Shown here: in pieces, positions 11,840 to 19,192 of the stretch
Numbering within the stretch: the first letter of the stretch is position 1
Layout of the letters: the number at the start of each line of letters is the position of its first letter
Virus record (IMG/VR): IMGVR_UViG_3300030098_002844
Location: 1-29,124 of that record
Direction: 5' to 3' (one strand)
Source: a virus
DNA length: 29,124 nt
The notes under the pieces: generated by a model
Databases searched by the model: none
Told to the model about the DNA's origin: nothing
What the model saw: only the letters and a program-made list of their open reading frames with translations
Translations under genes and position numbers: made by a program

Positions 11840-12890
11840 ACCAGAATACAAAATACCTTCTATGAAAGAAATACAAGCAACACCATGGAATGGTTTTAAA
11901 GTTGCTTCAACATTTTCTGGCTGCGGTGGTTCTTGTCTTGGTTATCGTATTGCTGGATATAAAGTTGTATATGCAAACGAATTTATAGAATCAGCAAGAC
12001 AAACTTATAAAGCTAACCACCCAAACAGTTTTCTTGATCCAAGCGATATAAGAAAAATTACTGCAGATGATATTTTAGATAAAATTAATTTAAAAAAAGG
12101 CGAGCTTGATCTATTTGATGGTAGTCCGCCTTGCGCTGCTTTTTCTATCGGTGGTAAACGTGAAGCTGGTTGGGGTAAGGAAAAAAAATATAGTGAAACA
12201 ACCCAAAGAGTTGATGATTTATTTTTTGAATATGCTCGAATATTAAATGGTTTACAACCAAAAGTTTTTGTAGCAGAAAATGTTGCTGGTCTTGTACAAG
12301 GTACAGCTAAAGGTTATTTCAAACGCATTCTTTCTAAACTGCGTGATTGTGGTTACAACGTAAAATGTAAGGTCTTAGATGCTCAATGGCTGGGTGTTCC
12401 ACAGATGAGAAAGAGAACAATTTTTGTAGGAGTTAGAAATGATTTAAATATAGAACCAGTACACCCAAAACCAATTAAATATCAATATTCTGTAGGCGAA
12501 GCACTTATCGGTGTTGAAGAATCTAACGAATATAAACACATTGATCCAAATACAGAAACTTATCGTTTATGGAAACTAACAAAACCCGGCGATCAATTTT
12601 ATAAAGCAGCATTAAAGCTTACTGGTCAAAATAAATTTTTTTCTCATGTAAAGCAATCTCCATTTCGTGTTGCTAATACTGTTGTACAAGGAACTATGGA
12701 TAAATATCATTGGTCAGAACCTCGCTTGTTTACAATTCAAGAATTAAAACGAATCAGCAGTTTTCCTGACGATTTTATTTTGCATGGTAATCTGTACCAA
12801 AAGTGGGAAAGAGTCGGTAGGGCTGTACCACCACTTATGATGGCCAAAGTTGCTGAAACTATTGCCAAAAATATTTTAGAGAAATGTTAA
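11832..12890 (+). CDS. C5-cytosine DNA methyltransferase with variant motif X (Asn to Arg)
   Basis: A 352-residue enzyme starting M-P-K-P-E-Y-K-I-P. All core motifs are present: I, T-F-S-G-C-G-G-S at 27-34; IV, G-S-P-P-C at 97-101 with the nucleophile Cys101; VI, E-N-V at 149-151; VIII, Q-M-R-K-R at 191-195; X near the C-terminus. Motif X reads V-G-R-A-V-P-P, with Arg330 where nearly all family members have Asn. That Asn lines the cofactor pocket (N304 in M.HhaI). The engineered M.MpeI change at this place gives carboxy-SAM use. With a CmoA-like gene nearby, I suspect a carboxymethyltransferase. A plain m5C enzyme is the alternative. No restriction partner is seen. Confidence 0.92.
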   Translation: MPKPEYKIPSMKEIQATPWNGFKVASTFSGCGGSCLGYRIAGYKVVYANEFIESARQTYKANHPNSFLDPSDIRKITADDILDKINLKKGELDLFDGSPPCAAFSIGGKREAGWGKEKKYSETTQRVDDLFFEYARILNGLQPKVFVAENVAGLVQGTAKGYFKRILSKLRDCGYNVKCKVLDAQWLGVPQMRKRTIFVGVRNDLNIEPVHPKPIKYQYSVGEALIGVEESNEYKHIDPNTETYRLWKLTKPGDQFYKAALKLTGQNKFFSHVKQSPFRVANTVVQGTMDKYHWSEPRLFTIQELKRISSFPDDFILHGNLYQKWERVGRAVPPLMMAKVAETIAKNILEKC

Positions 12891-13042
12891 AAATTAAATT
12901 TCCTTCAGATCCTTACCACGGTATGATTTTTTACTCAACATACGATAAAAGAACCTATGAATTTTTAAAAGATTTTGATGGTTATGATAAATGGTATGAC
13001 ATCACAAATGAAGACCTAGATCCTCTTACTGGATTACATTAA
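12884..13042 (+). CDS. Small hypothetical protein inside the modification cassette (52 aa)
   Basis: A complete ATG-started frame of 52 codons between the two methyltransferase-fold genes. It overlaps the end of the first by seven bases, and its TAA directly precedes the ATG of the second. Composition is Asp/Tyr-rich (F-P-S-D-P-Y-H-G-M-I-F-Y-S-T-Y-D-K-R-T-Y-E, then D-G-Y-D-K-W-Y-D-I-T-N-E-D). Strands with alternating aromatics suggest a small beta-hairpin or SH3-like fold. The tight spacing argues that it is a real gene. Function unknown; it may be a specificity or adaptor subunit. Confidence 0.65.
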   Translation: MLKIKFPSDPYHGMIFYSTYDKRTYEFLKDFDGYDKWYDITNEDLDPLTGLH

Positions 13043-13696
13043 ATGGACATACCTACAAACTGGTCTTTTGAAACTTCTAATGTTGCAAGAGGTTTTGATC
13101 GTCATGTACGAGAACAACTTCCTTGGTATGACTTAGCTACAAATGCAATTCTTCATGTAGCAAGACATTATATTCCTCAAGATGGTCTTGTTTATGATTT
13201 TGGTGCATCTACTGGTAACATTGGCAGAGCATTAGCACCAATTTTAAAAGAAAGAAATGCACATTTTATTGGCATAGAACCAAGTCAAGAAATGATAAAA
13301 CTGTATAAAGCACCGGGCGAAATAATATGCAGCAAAGCAGAAACATTTATTGCAAAAGATTTTGATTTATCTGTTTTATTTTTATGTTTAATGTTTATTC
13401 CACCAGCCAAAAGATTTAATCTTATGCTAAGACTAAGGGAGAAATGTAAACCCGGAGGAGCAATTATTGTCTTTGACAAGTTAGAACCAATTGGTGGCTA
13501 CGCTTCAACTGTTTTCTATCGTCTTACACTAGCTGGCAAAAAAGCATCTGGTACAAATTCAGATGAGATAATTGAAAAAGAATTATCTTTGTCAGGTGTA
13601 CAAAGACCTATTACAGAAGATCAACTTGCTGGCGATTTCATAAACTGGTTTAAATTTGGCGATTTCTCCGGATACCTTATTGAAAAAACAGCATAA
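13043..13696 (+). CDS. CmoA-like SAM-binding protein, possible carboxy-SAM synthase
   Basis: A 217-residue Rossmann-fold protein. The N-terminus has W7-S-F, G17-F-D-R-H-V and L26-P-W-Y, matching the CmoA lead-in (W-T-F-D, then S-V-P-G-Y). Motif I is V-Y-D-F-G-A-S-T-G at 50-58 and the ribose-binding acid is in I-G-I-E79-P-S-Q-E-M. L-C-L-M-F-I-P-P and K-P-G-G-A-I-I-V-F-D-K follow. The C-terminal E-L-S-L-S-G-V-Q-R-P-I-T aligns with CmoA's L-E-N-V segment, but the Arg of CmoA Q-K-R-S is not kept. CmoA converts SAM and prephenate to carboxy-SAM for tRNA cmo5U. No CmoB is seen here. An ordinary methyltransferase is the main alternative. Confidence 0.75.
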   Translation: MDIPTNWSFETSNVARGFDRHVREQLPWYDLATNAILHVARHYIPQDGLVYDFGASTGNIGRALAPILKERNAHFIGIEPSQEMIKLYKAPGEIICSKAETFIAKDFDLSVLFLCLMFIPPAKRFNLMLRLREKCKPGGAIIVFDKLEPIGGYASTVFYRLTLAGKKASGTNSDEIIEKELSLSGVQRPITEDQLAGDFINWFKFGDFSGYLIEKTA

Positions 13697-14019
13697 TGGC
13701 AGCTTCAGGCACAACCCAAGCAGAAACAGAATTGCGTATTGCAAGATGCGCAAGAATTATTGCCAGTGGTGGTAGAAGGTCTGATTGTCTTCAATACGCT
13801 GCAAAAAATTGGGGGGTCAGTAAGAGGACAGTTGATAATTATTTAAAAGAAGCAAGAACACAACTTAGAGCAGATTGGGATATAGAAAGACCACAGATGA
13901 TTGCTGATTTATTAGCTCAGTGCAGTACTTTACAGATGGAAGCAAGACGTTCTGGACAACTTAATATAGCTCTTGGTGCAATAAATACAGCAGCCAAGTT
14001 AGCGGATCTTTGTTCATGA
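13696..14019 (+). CDS. terS: Terminase small subunit
   Basis: A 107-residue protein. A helix-turn-helix lies at about 15-50 (R-I-A-R-C-A-R-I-I-A-S-G-G-R-R-S-D-C, then W-G-V-S-K-R-T-V-D-N-Y-L). A helical oligomerization region follows. Size, HTH and position directly upstream of the large subunit identify it as the DNA-recognition part of the packaging motor. Its start overlaps the stop of the CmoA-like gene by one base (TAATG), and its stop overlaps terL (ATGA). The modification cassette is therefore in the same run of genes as packaging. Confidence 0.85.
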   Translation: MAASGTTQAETELRIARCARIIASGGRRSDCLQYAAKNWGVSKRTVDNYLKEARTQLRADWDIERPQMIADLLAQCSTLQMEARRSGQLNIALGAINTAAKLADLCS

Positions 14020-15356
14020 GTATCCTTGAAACAGTTAAAAAAGGCCATGTGTTATTTGGTGATGGTCTTTTTGATATACCTTCTACAAAAAAAGTTCAAG
14101 ATAGAATTAAATCAAATTTACTTCCACATCAAGAAAAGTTTTGCGCAGATACAGAACATAGAAAGTTAGCTCTTGTTTGTGGTTTTGGTGCTGGTAAAAC
14201 TTATGCACTTGTAAGTAAATCAATATTGTTGGCATCTATGAATGTTGGTCATATCTCAGCAATTTTTGAACCTACCGCACCTATGTTAAGAGACATACTT
14301 ATGAGAACTATGAATGATTTATTAGATGAATGGCAGATACCATATACATTTAGAGCTAGCCCATTACCAGAATACCAACTGCAATTTAAAGAAGGCATAC
14401 ATACTATCTTGTTAAGAACTATATTGACCTACCAAAGATTGCGTGGACAAAACTTATGTGCTGTTGGTTTTGATGAAGCAGATACGGTAAACAAGAGAGA
14501 TGCAGAACAAGCAATGAATATGGCACTTGCTAGACTGCGGTCAGGTAATGTACAGCAGTTTTATGCGACTACAACACCAGAGGGTCATGCATGGGCGTTT
14601 GATACCTTCGAAAAAAACGCCAAAGAAGATACTCGGTTGATAAAAGCAAGAACAGCAGATAATCCTTACCTTCCAGAGGGATTTATTGATTCATTACTCG
14701 AAAACTACCCACCACAACTAATACAGGCTTACCTAAACGGAAATTTCTGCAACTTAGCCACAGGGCAAGTCTATGATAAGTTTGATCGTAAAATTCATGT
14801 TTTAAATAATCACCCCTTTGTAGATGATAATGAACCATTAAGAATTGGAATTGACTTTAACATTGGCAACATGAATGCAGTGATTGGTGTGGCAGTTGGT
14901 AATAAATTTATGGTCATAGATGAAATATCAAAAAGCCACGATACTGACAGCATTGCAAAGGAAATCAAAACAAGATACCCTTTCAACAAAATATATATCT
15001 ATCCTGATGCGTCAGGTGGAAACAGAAGTACAAATGCTACAAAGACCGATATCCAAATACTAGAAAGTTATGGCTTTGTAAATCAATCTGCTTTGTCTAA
15101 TCCACCAGTAAGAGACAGAGTAAACTCTGTTCAAGGTTTGTTGTTAAATGGTAAAGGTGAAACAAGATTAATGATTTCAAAAAAAGCTGTTAAATTAATT
15201 GAATGTTTAGAATTGCAAAGTTATAACGAAAGAGGTGAACCAGACAAAGATGCAGGGTACGATCATATGAATGATGCGCTTGGTTACATAACTTGGCGGT
15301 TGTTCAATCCCTTACATATGTCTGCTGGCCGCAAAACTGGCATTAGGCTTTATTAA
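14016..15356 (+). CDS. terL: Terminase large subunit
   Basis: A 446-residue packaging ATPase/nuclease. Walker A is G-F-G-A-G-K-T at about 56-62. Walker B and the catalytic acid are C-A-V-G-F-D-E-A-D. The coupling motif T-T-T-P-E-G-H-A-W follows. The nuclease domain shows R-I-G-I-D-F-N-I-G-N, Y-P-D-A-S-G-G and D-H-M-N-D-A-L-G-Y, giving the three acidic metal ligands. I use the ATG in the ATGA overlap with terS rather than a TTG six bases earlier. It is full length for the family. Packaging strategy (pac or cos) cannot be told from sequence alone. Confidence 0.95.
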   Translation: MSILETVKKGHVLFGDGLFDIPSTKKVQDRIKSNLLPHQEKFCADTEHRKLALVCGFGAGKTYALVSKSILLASMNVGHISAIFEPTAPMLRDILMRTMNDLLDEWQIPYTFRASPLPEYQLQFKEGIHTILLRTILTYQRLRGQNLCAVGFDEADTVNKRDAEQAMNMALARLRSGNVQQFYATTTPEGHAWAFDTFEKNAKEDTRLIKARTADNPYLPEGFIDSLLENYPPQLIQAYLNGNFCNLATGQVYDKFDRKIHVLNNHPFVDDNEPLRIGIDFNIGNMNAVIGVAVGNKFMVIDEISKSHDTDSIAKEIKTRYPFNKIYIYPDASGGNRSTNATKTDIQILESYGFVNQSALSNPPVRDRVNSVQGLLLNGKGETRLMISKKAVKLIECLELQSYNERGEPDKDAGYDHMNDALGYITWRLFNPLHMSAGRKTGIRLY

Positions 15357-15396
15357 GATTATTGTTTAAACTAAAAACAAACAACGGAGTTGAATT

Positions 15397-16812
15397 GTGT
15401 ATTCTGGTTACAGCAACTTAAATAAACAGATAACTAATAGAGGAACAGAAATAAATGATCCTAATAATACTTGGTACCAACAAGAACCACATTGGACATT
15501 AATTGAAGATTTACTTGGTGGCACATATCAAATGCGGTCTAAACATAGAAAATATTTAATGCAAGAACCGAGAGAACTTGATGAAAGTTATGACAATAGA
15601 TTATCAAGGTCTGTCTGCCCACCTTATTTTTTAAGATTAGAAAGAATGTTGGCTGGTATGCTTACTCGTAAACCAGTTAGGTTAAGCGATACAGCAGATG
15701 ATATTCGAGAACATTTATTCAATGTAGATTTACAAGGTAATGATCTTAACGTATGGACTTATGAAACTGCAAGAAAAATGATTCGTTATGGTCATGTTGG
15801 TGTACTGGTAGATGCGCCAGCAACAGGACAAAATGCAAGACCATATTGGGTTACATATACACCAAGAGATATTTTAGGTTGGCGAACAGAAATGATAGAA
15901 GGTGCTTTGCAGTTTACACAATTAAGACTTCTTGAAAAAGTATCAGAACCAGATGGTTTATATGGAGAGAAAATTGTTGAGCAAGTAAGGTTGCTTACAC
16001 CCGGCAACTTTGAAATTCATAGAAAAAATAAAACTGGAAAATATACAAAGATAGAAGAAGGAACAATGCCATTAGATAAAATACCTTTTTCTGTTGCATA
16101 CTCAAACAGAGTAAATCTTCTTGAATCAAGACCACCAATGGCAGATATTGCTGAATTAAATTTAAAAGCATATCAAATACAATCTGATCTTGATAACCAA
16201 TTACATATCTCTGCTGTACCAATGCTTGCTTTTTATGGCTTTCCGCAAAATGCTGAAGAGGTATCGGCTGGACCCGGCGAAGCAATTGCATTTCCAGCAG
16301 ATGGTCGTGCTGAATATATTGAGCCAGATGGCAAGAGTTATGATGCACAATTTCGTAGGTTAGACAGATTAGAAAGTCAAATAAATGAATTAGGTCTTGC
16401 AGCAGTATTAGGGCAAAAGCTATCGGCAGAAACAGCAGAAGCAAAACGAATAGATAGATCGCAAGGAGATTCAACAATGATGGTAGTAGCTCAACAGATG
16501 CAAGACATGATTGATAACTGTTTAATGTTTCATGGCCAATATTTGAACTCAGAAGCTGGTAGTTGTTTTGTAAATAGAGATTTCTTATCACAAAGACTTG
16601 AGCCACAAGAAATACAAGCACTACTTACTCTTTACACATCTGGCTCTATTACACAAAAAACATTACTTGACCAACTGACTGAAGGCGAGGTTCTTGGTGA
16701 TGAATTTGATGTTGAGGAAGAAATAGAAGCAACACAAACTGGTGGCATGGTTGAAATGGCACAGCCAAAACAAGAAGCAGAACCACAAAAACAAGAGCAA
16801 GATGCAGCTTAA
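15397..16812 (+). CDS. Portal protein (DUF4055 type)
   Basis: A 471-residue portal with a GTG start preceded by CGGAG. The DUF4055-type core is clear: H-W-T-L-I-E-D-L-L-G-G-T-Y-Q-M-R, then Y-D-N-R-L-S-R-S-V-C-P-P-Y-F-L-R-L-E-R-M-L-A-G-M, then V-G-V-L-V-D-A-P and Q-S-D-L-D-N-Q-L-H-I. The C-terminal 40 residues are Gln/Glu-rich. It forms the dodecameric DNA channel at the capsid vertex and docks terminase. It lies between terL and the MuF-type head protein, the usual order. Confidence 0.9.
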   Translation: MYSGYSNLNKQITNRGTEINDPNNTWYQQEPHWTLIEDLLGGTYQMRSKHRKYLMQEPRELDESYDNRLSRSVCPPYFLRLERMLAGMLTRKPVRLSDTADDIREHLFNVDLQGNDLNVWTYETARKMIRYGHVGVLVDAPATGQNARPYWVTYTPRDILGWRTEMIEGALQFTQLRLLEKVSEPDGLYGEKIVEQVRLLTPGNFEIHRKNKTGKYTKIEEGTMPLDKIPFSVAYSNRVNLLESRPPMADIAELNLKAYQIQSDLDNQLHISAVPMLAFYGFPQNAEEVSAGPGEAIAFPADGRAEYIEPDGKSYDAQFRRLDRLESQINELGLAAVLGQKLSAETAEAKRIDRSQGDSTMMVVAQQMQDMIDNCLMFHGQYLNSEAGSCFVNRDFLSQRLEPQEIQALLTLYTSGSITQKTLLDQLTEGEVLGDEFDVEEEIEATQTGGMVEMAQPKQEAEPQKQEQDAA

Positions 16813-16815
16813 TTT

Positions 16816-17994
16816 ATGTCAACACCTGAGACTTTTTACAGAGAGGCGATTGATTTAAACCGCTACAGCAACCAAGTTGCAAGACAGATTATTACGAATT
16901 ACAACAATGTAATTTTAGATTTGACAAATAAATTAGCAACCATAGATGAAGTAACAGCACCAGCTACTGTTGCAAGAATAAGAGCTATGTTGGCACAGAT
17001 GAAAGAAAGTCTTGAAAGTTGGTCAAATGCAAGTTCAGTTTATTTAGCAGACGAACTTCAAGGTCTTGCTGTTTTCCAAACAGAATTTGTAAAAGATCAA
17101 CTTGAAAGAGTTTTACCTAAAGGTGCTGTTGGTGTTAATTCTGTACAAATATCACCAGACTTTGCTCGTAGTATTGTCTTTACTGATCCAACAGAAGTAA
17201 ATATATTGACATTACCAACTGATTTAGAACCAACTGTACAGAGAACATTTAACCTTACTGCAGCCAAAGGTTCTGCAATTACTTTACCAAGTGGTCAAGT
17301 AGCAGAAAAAGCATTTCGTGGAATATCTACAAAGCAAGCAGAATTAATTTCAAGTCAGATTCGTATAGGTATAACAGAAGGAGAATCCATACCAAAAATT
17401 GCAAAAAGACTTAGAGGCAGATTACAGTTTGGTTTAAATCAAGAAATGACAGCAAAAGCACAAAGACTTGCTGGTGGTGATGGTATGAAGTTAGCAAATA
17501 ACCAAGTTATGACTATTGTTCGTACTTCTGTAAACCAAGTACAAAATTCTGTTAATCAAGAAACCTATGCAGCAAATCAAAATGTTACGCAAAGATATGA
17601 ATATGTTGCAACTTTAGATGCAAGAACAAGTGCAATCTGCGGAAGTTTAGATGGAAAAATTTTTAAATACGGAGAAGGACCTATGCCACCACAGCATTTT
17701 AATTGTAGGTCAACTACTGTTCCAATTATAGATGATGAAGATTTGCGCAGACAATTTCCTGATACCAGACCAAGTGCTACTGGTAGAGTGCCACAAGGTA
17801 CTAATTATGCGACTTGGTTAAAAGATAATCCATCAATACAACAAGATGCACTTGGAAATAAAAAAAGATTTTTTAATTATTTAATTGATAAAAAAAGAAA
17901 AAGTCCAAGAGAGGCTTTGCGATTAATTATTAAAGATGATGGAACAGAGCTACCATTAAAAGAGTTAATAAAAAAATATCCAAATGCCACTTAA
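16816..17994 (+). CDS. MuF-like minor head protein (SPP1 gp7 family)
   Basis: A 392-residue minor capsid protein. The N-terminal 200 residues are helical. The diagnostic block is near 260-310: I-V-R-T-S-V-N-Q-V-Q-N, Y-E-Y-V-A-T-L-D-A-R-T-S-A-I-C, L-D-G-K-I-F, G-P-M-P-P-Q-H-F-N-C-R-S. These Cys/His residues are the conserved MuF set. The C-terminal 90 residues are basic. Such proteins bind the portal and are packaged in the head, and some act with ejected DNA. The gene starts three bases after the portal stop and overlaps the next small gene. Confidence 0.9.
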   Translation: MSTPETFYREAIDLNRYSNQVARQIITNYNNVILDLTNKLATIDEVTAPATVARIRAMLAQMKESLESWSNASSVYLADELQGLAVFQTEFVKDQLERVLPKGAVGVNSVQISPDFARSIVFTDPTEVNILTLPTDLEPTVQRTFNLTAAKGSAITLPSGQVAEKAFRGISTKQAELISSQIRIGITEGESIPKIAKRLRGRLQFGLNQEMTAKAQRLAGGDGMKLANNQVMTIVRTSVNQVQNSVNQETYAANQNVTQRYEYVATLDARTSAICGSLDGKIFKYGEGPMPPQHFNCRSTTVPIIDDEDLRRQFPDTRPSATGRVPQGTNYATWLKDNPSIQQDALGNKKRFFNYLIDKKRKSPREALRLIIKDDGTELPLKELIKKYPNAT

Positions 17995-18133
17995 AAAAGG
18001 GAGACAACCAAAGACAATTACAGGCAATATAAGGCAATTAATACAAGATGGTTTCTCAAGAAGCCAAGCTGTTGCTATTGCTTTGTCAAAAGCTGGTAAG
18101 AAAAAGAAAAAATCAAGACGGAAAACAAAATAA
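17984..18133 (+). CDS. Small basic protein (49 aa)
   Basis: A complete ATG frame overlapping the MuF gene by 11 bases. The sequence starts M-P-L-K-K-G-R-Q-P and has N-I-R-Q-L-I-Q-D-G-F-S-R-S-Q-A-V-A-I-A-L, a pattern seen in DUF6496-like small phage proteins. It ends in a Lys/Arg run. It is the first of seven consecutive small basic genes before the scaffold and may bind packaged DNA or head proteins. Confidence 0.65.
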   Translation: MPLKKGRQPKTITGNIRQLIQDGFSRSQAVAIALSKAGKKKKKSRRKTK

Positions 18134-18142
18134 AAGATATGA

Positions 18143-18150
18143 TATAAATA
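18143..18150 (+). promoter_or_regulatory. Possible promoter -10 (TATAAATA)
   Basis: TATAAATA lies 15 bases upstream of the 22-codon gene, in one of the few gaps between head genes. A second copy stands in front of the tail tube gene at 23547. There is no -35. It resembles T4-type late promoters, but no sigma-like factor is visible. Confidence 0.3.
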
Positions 18151-18165
18151 GCTATTTGTATTGCT

Positions 18166-18234
18166 ATGCCCGGTGGAATGTCTTATGGTTCTCCAAAACC
18201 AAAAAAGAAAAAAAAGAAAGGTGGTAAAAAGTAA
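18166..18234 (+). CDS. Tiny Lys/Gly-rich peptide (22 aa)
   Basis: A 22-codon ATG frame: M-P-G-G-M-S-Y-G-S-P-K-P, then a run of six Lys, then G-G-K-K. Similar Gly/Lys peptides occur among marine phage head genes. The stop overlaps the next ATG (TAATG). It is very short, so the call rests on spacing, start/stop overlap and composition shared with its neighbours. Confidence 0.5.
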   Translation: MPGGMSYGSPKPKKKKKKGGKK

Positions 18235-18329
18235 TGAGTAAATCATTAGCTGAAAGATTGTCTGAAGCAAAAAAAGCAAAACAGACTATTAAACCAAAGA
18301 AAGATGCGAAAGCTAAGAAGGGTACCTAA
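18234..18329 (+). CDS. Tiny basic peptide (31 aa)
   Basis: M-S-K-S-L-A-E-R-L-S-E-A-K-K-A-K followed by a Lys-rich tail ending in K-G-T. The start overlaps the previous stop by one base, and its 3' end overlaps the DUF5872-like gene by 26 bases. It is probably one amphipathic helix with a basic tail. Function unknown. Confidence 0.5.
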   Translation: MSKSLAERLSEAKKAKQTIKPKKDAKAKKGT

Positions 18330-18534
18330 AGACAAAAAAACTGGCATTGCAAAAAAGTATTTGTCAGGTTCAAGAAATCCTGCTGCCAAAGCTGCTGAGA
18401 TTAAAAGAACAGCAAAGCTTTACAAATCTGGTGCTTTTATTGATATAAAAGCGGTACAAAAATCAAGAGTTGCCCAAGATGTCACAAAAAGCAAGAAGAA
18501 AACCACTAAGCGCCGCCGTAAAAAAAGCACTTAA
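18304..18534 (+). CDS. DUF5872-like basic protein (76 aa)
   Basis: The signature V-P-K-D-K-K-T-G-I-A-K-K-Y-L-S-G at 7-22 and the I-K-R-T-A-K-L-Y-K-S-G segment match DUF5872-type proteins, frequent in marine phages and viruses of unknown function. The C-terminus is a dense Lys/Arg tail (K-K-K-T-T-K-R-R-R-K-K-S-T). It overlaps genes on both sides. A nucleic-acid-binding virion protein is plausible. Confidence 0.7.
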   Translation: MRKLRRVPKDKKTGIAKKYLSGSRNPAAKAAEIKRTAKLYKSGAFIDIKAVQKSRVAQDVTKSKKKTTKRRRKKST

Positions 18535-18730
18535 GGCAAAAGCTGAAGGTACAAAGTTTAAATATGGCGAACTTGCTGCTGTTTACAGAAAAGGGCAAGG
18601 CGCATATCTTTCTGGTGGATCAAGAAATGTTACTATGCAAGCTTGGTCATTTGGTAGGGTTAATAGTTATATGAGAGGAGATAAAGCAAGAACAGTTGAC
18701 ATGGCAATTTACAAAAGGTACCGAAAATGA
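18479..18730 (+). CDS. DUF5824-like basic protein (83 aa)
   Basis: Starts M-S-Q-K-A-R-R-K-P-L-S-A-A-V-K-K-A-L; the in-frame TTG three codons upstream is less likely. The G-E-L-A-A-V-Y-R-K-G-Q-G-A-Y-L-S-G-G-S-R and W-S-F-G-R-V-N-S-Y segments match small phage proteins grouped as DUF5824. It overlaps the preceding gene by 56 bases in another frame. Very basic and probably DNA-associated. Function unknown. Confidence 0.7.
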   Translation: MSQKARRKPLSAAVKKALKAKAEGTKFKYGELAAVYRKGQGAYLSGGSRNVTMQAWSFGRVNSYMRGDKARTVDMAIYKRYRK

Positions 18731-18876
18731 AACTTACTACAAGACAAAAAAACAAATTAAAAGAACATTCTGTACATCACACAAAAGGTCATATGGATCT
18801 TATGAAAAGACTTATGCGAACAGGTGTAAGTTTTACAAAAGCCCATAGAGAGGCGCAGAAAAGAGTGGGTAAATGA
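18727..18876 (+). CDS. Small basic His-rich protein (49 aa)
   Basis: A complete ATG frame between two recognised genes, with four-base overlaps at both ends. The sequence has H-S-V-H-H-T-K-G-H-M-D-L-M-K-R-L-M-R and ends A-Q-K-R-V-G-K. The H-T-x-x-H-M-x-x-M motif is familiar from marine-phage head regions, but no function is known to me. Confidence 0.65.
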   Translation: MKLTTRQKNKLKEHSVHHTKGHMDLMKRLMRTGVSFTKAHREAQKRVGK

Positions 18877-19154
18877 GTGACCCTAGAATTAAAAGATTTG
18901 GTCTTGAAGGTTTTAATAAACCAAAGAGAACTCCATCACACCCAAAAAAGTCACACGTTGTTTTAGCTAAAGAAGGCGACAGAATAAAACTTATACGTTT
19001 TGGTATGCAAGGTGCAAAAAATAAACCACCTAGACAAGGCGAGTCTGATGCAGACAAAGCAAAACGAAGATCATTTAAAGCTAGACACGCAAAAAATATT
19101 GCAAAAGGTAAGATGAGTGCTGCCTTTTGGGCTAATAAAGTCAAATGGTCATAA
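18873..19154 (+). CDS. DUF6321-like basic protein (93 aa)
   Basis: Begins M-S-D-P-R-I-K-R-F-G-L-E-G-F-N-K-P-K, then H-P-K-K-S-H-V-V, I-R-F-G-M-Q-G and a strongly conserved-looking K-A-R-H-A-K-N-I-A-K-G-K-M-S-A-A-F-W-A-N. The last segment is typical of a small phage family I recall as DUF6321. Function unknown. It ends the basic-protein island and precedes the scaffold. Confidence 0.7.
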   Translation: MSDPRIKRFGLEGFNKPKRTPSHPKKSHVVLAKEGDRIKLIRFGMQGAKNKPPRQGESDADKAKRRSFKARHAKNIAKGKMSAAFWANKVKWS

Positions 19155-19192
19155 ATCTGATATATTAATTTTTAAAGGCTACGCTTTAATTT

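Noticed and set aside
13043-13696. Generic SAM methyltransferase call only
   Set aside because: The N-terminal W-x-F/F-D-x-H-V/L-P-x-Y and C-terminal L-S-G-V segments fit CmoA better than generic class I methyltransferases. I keep the ordinary methyltransferase as the alternative because the CmoA K-R pair is not conserved.
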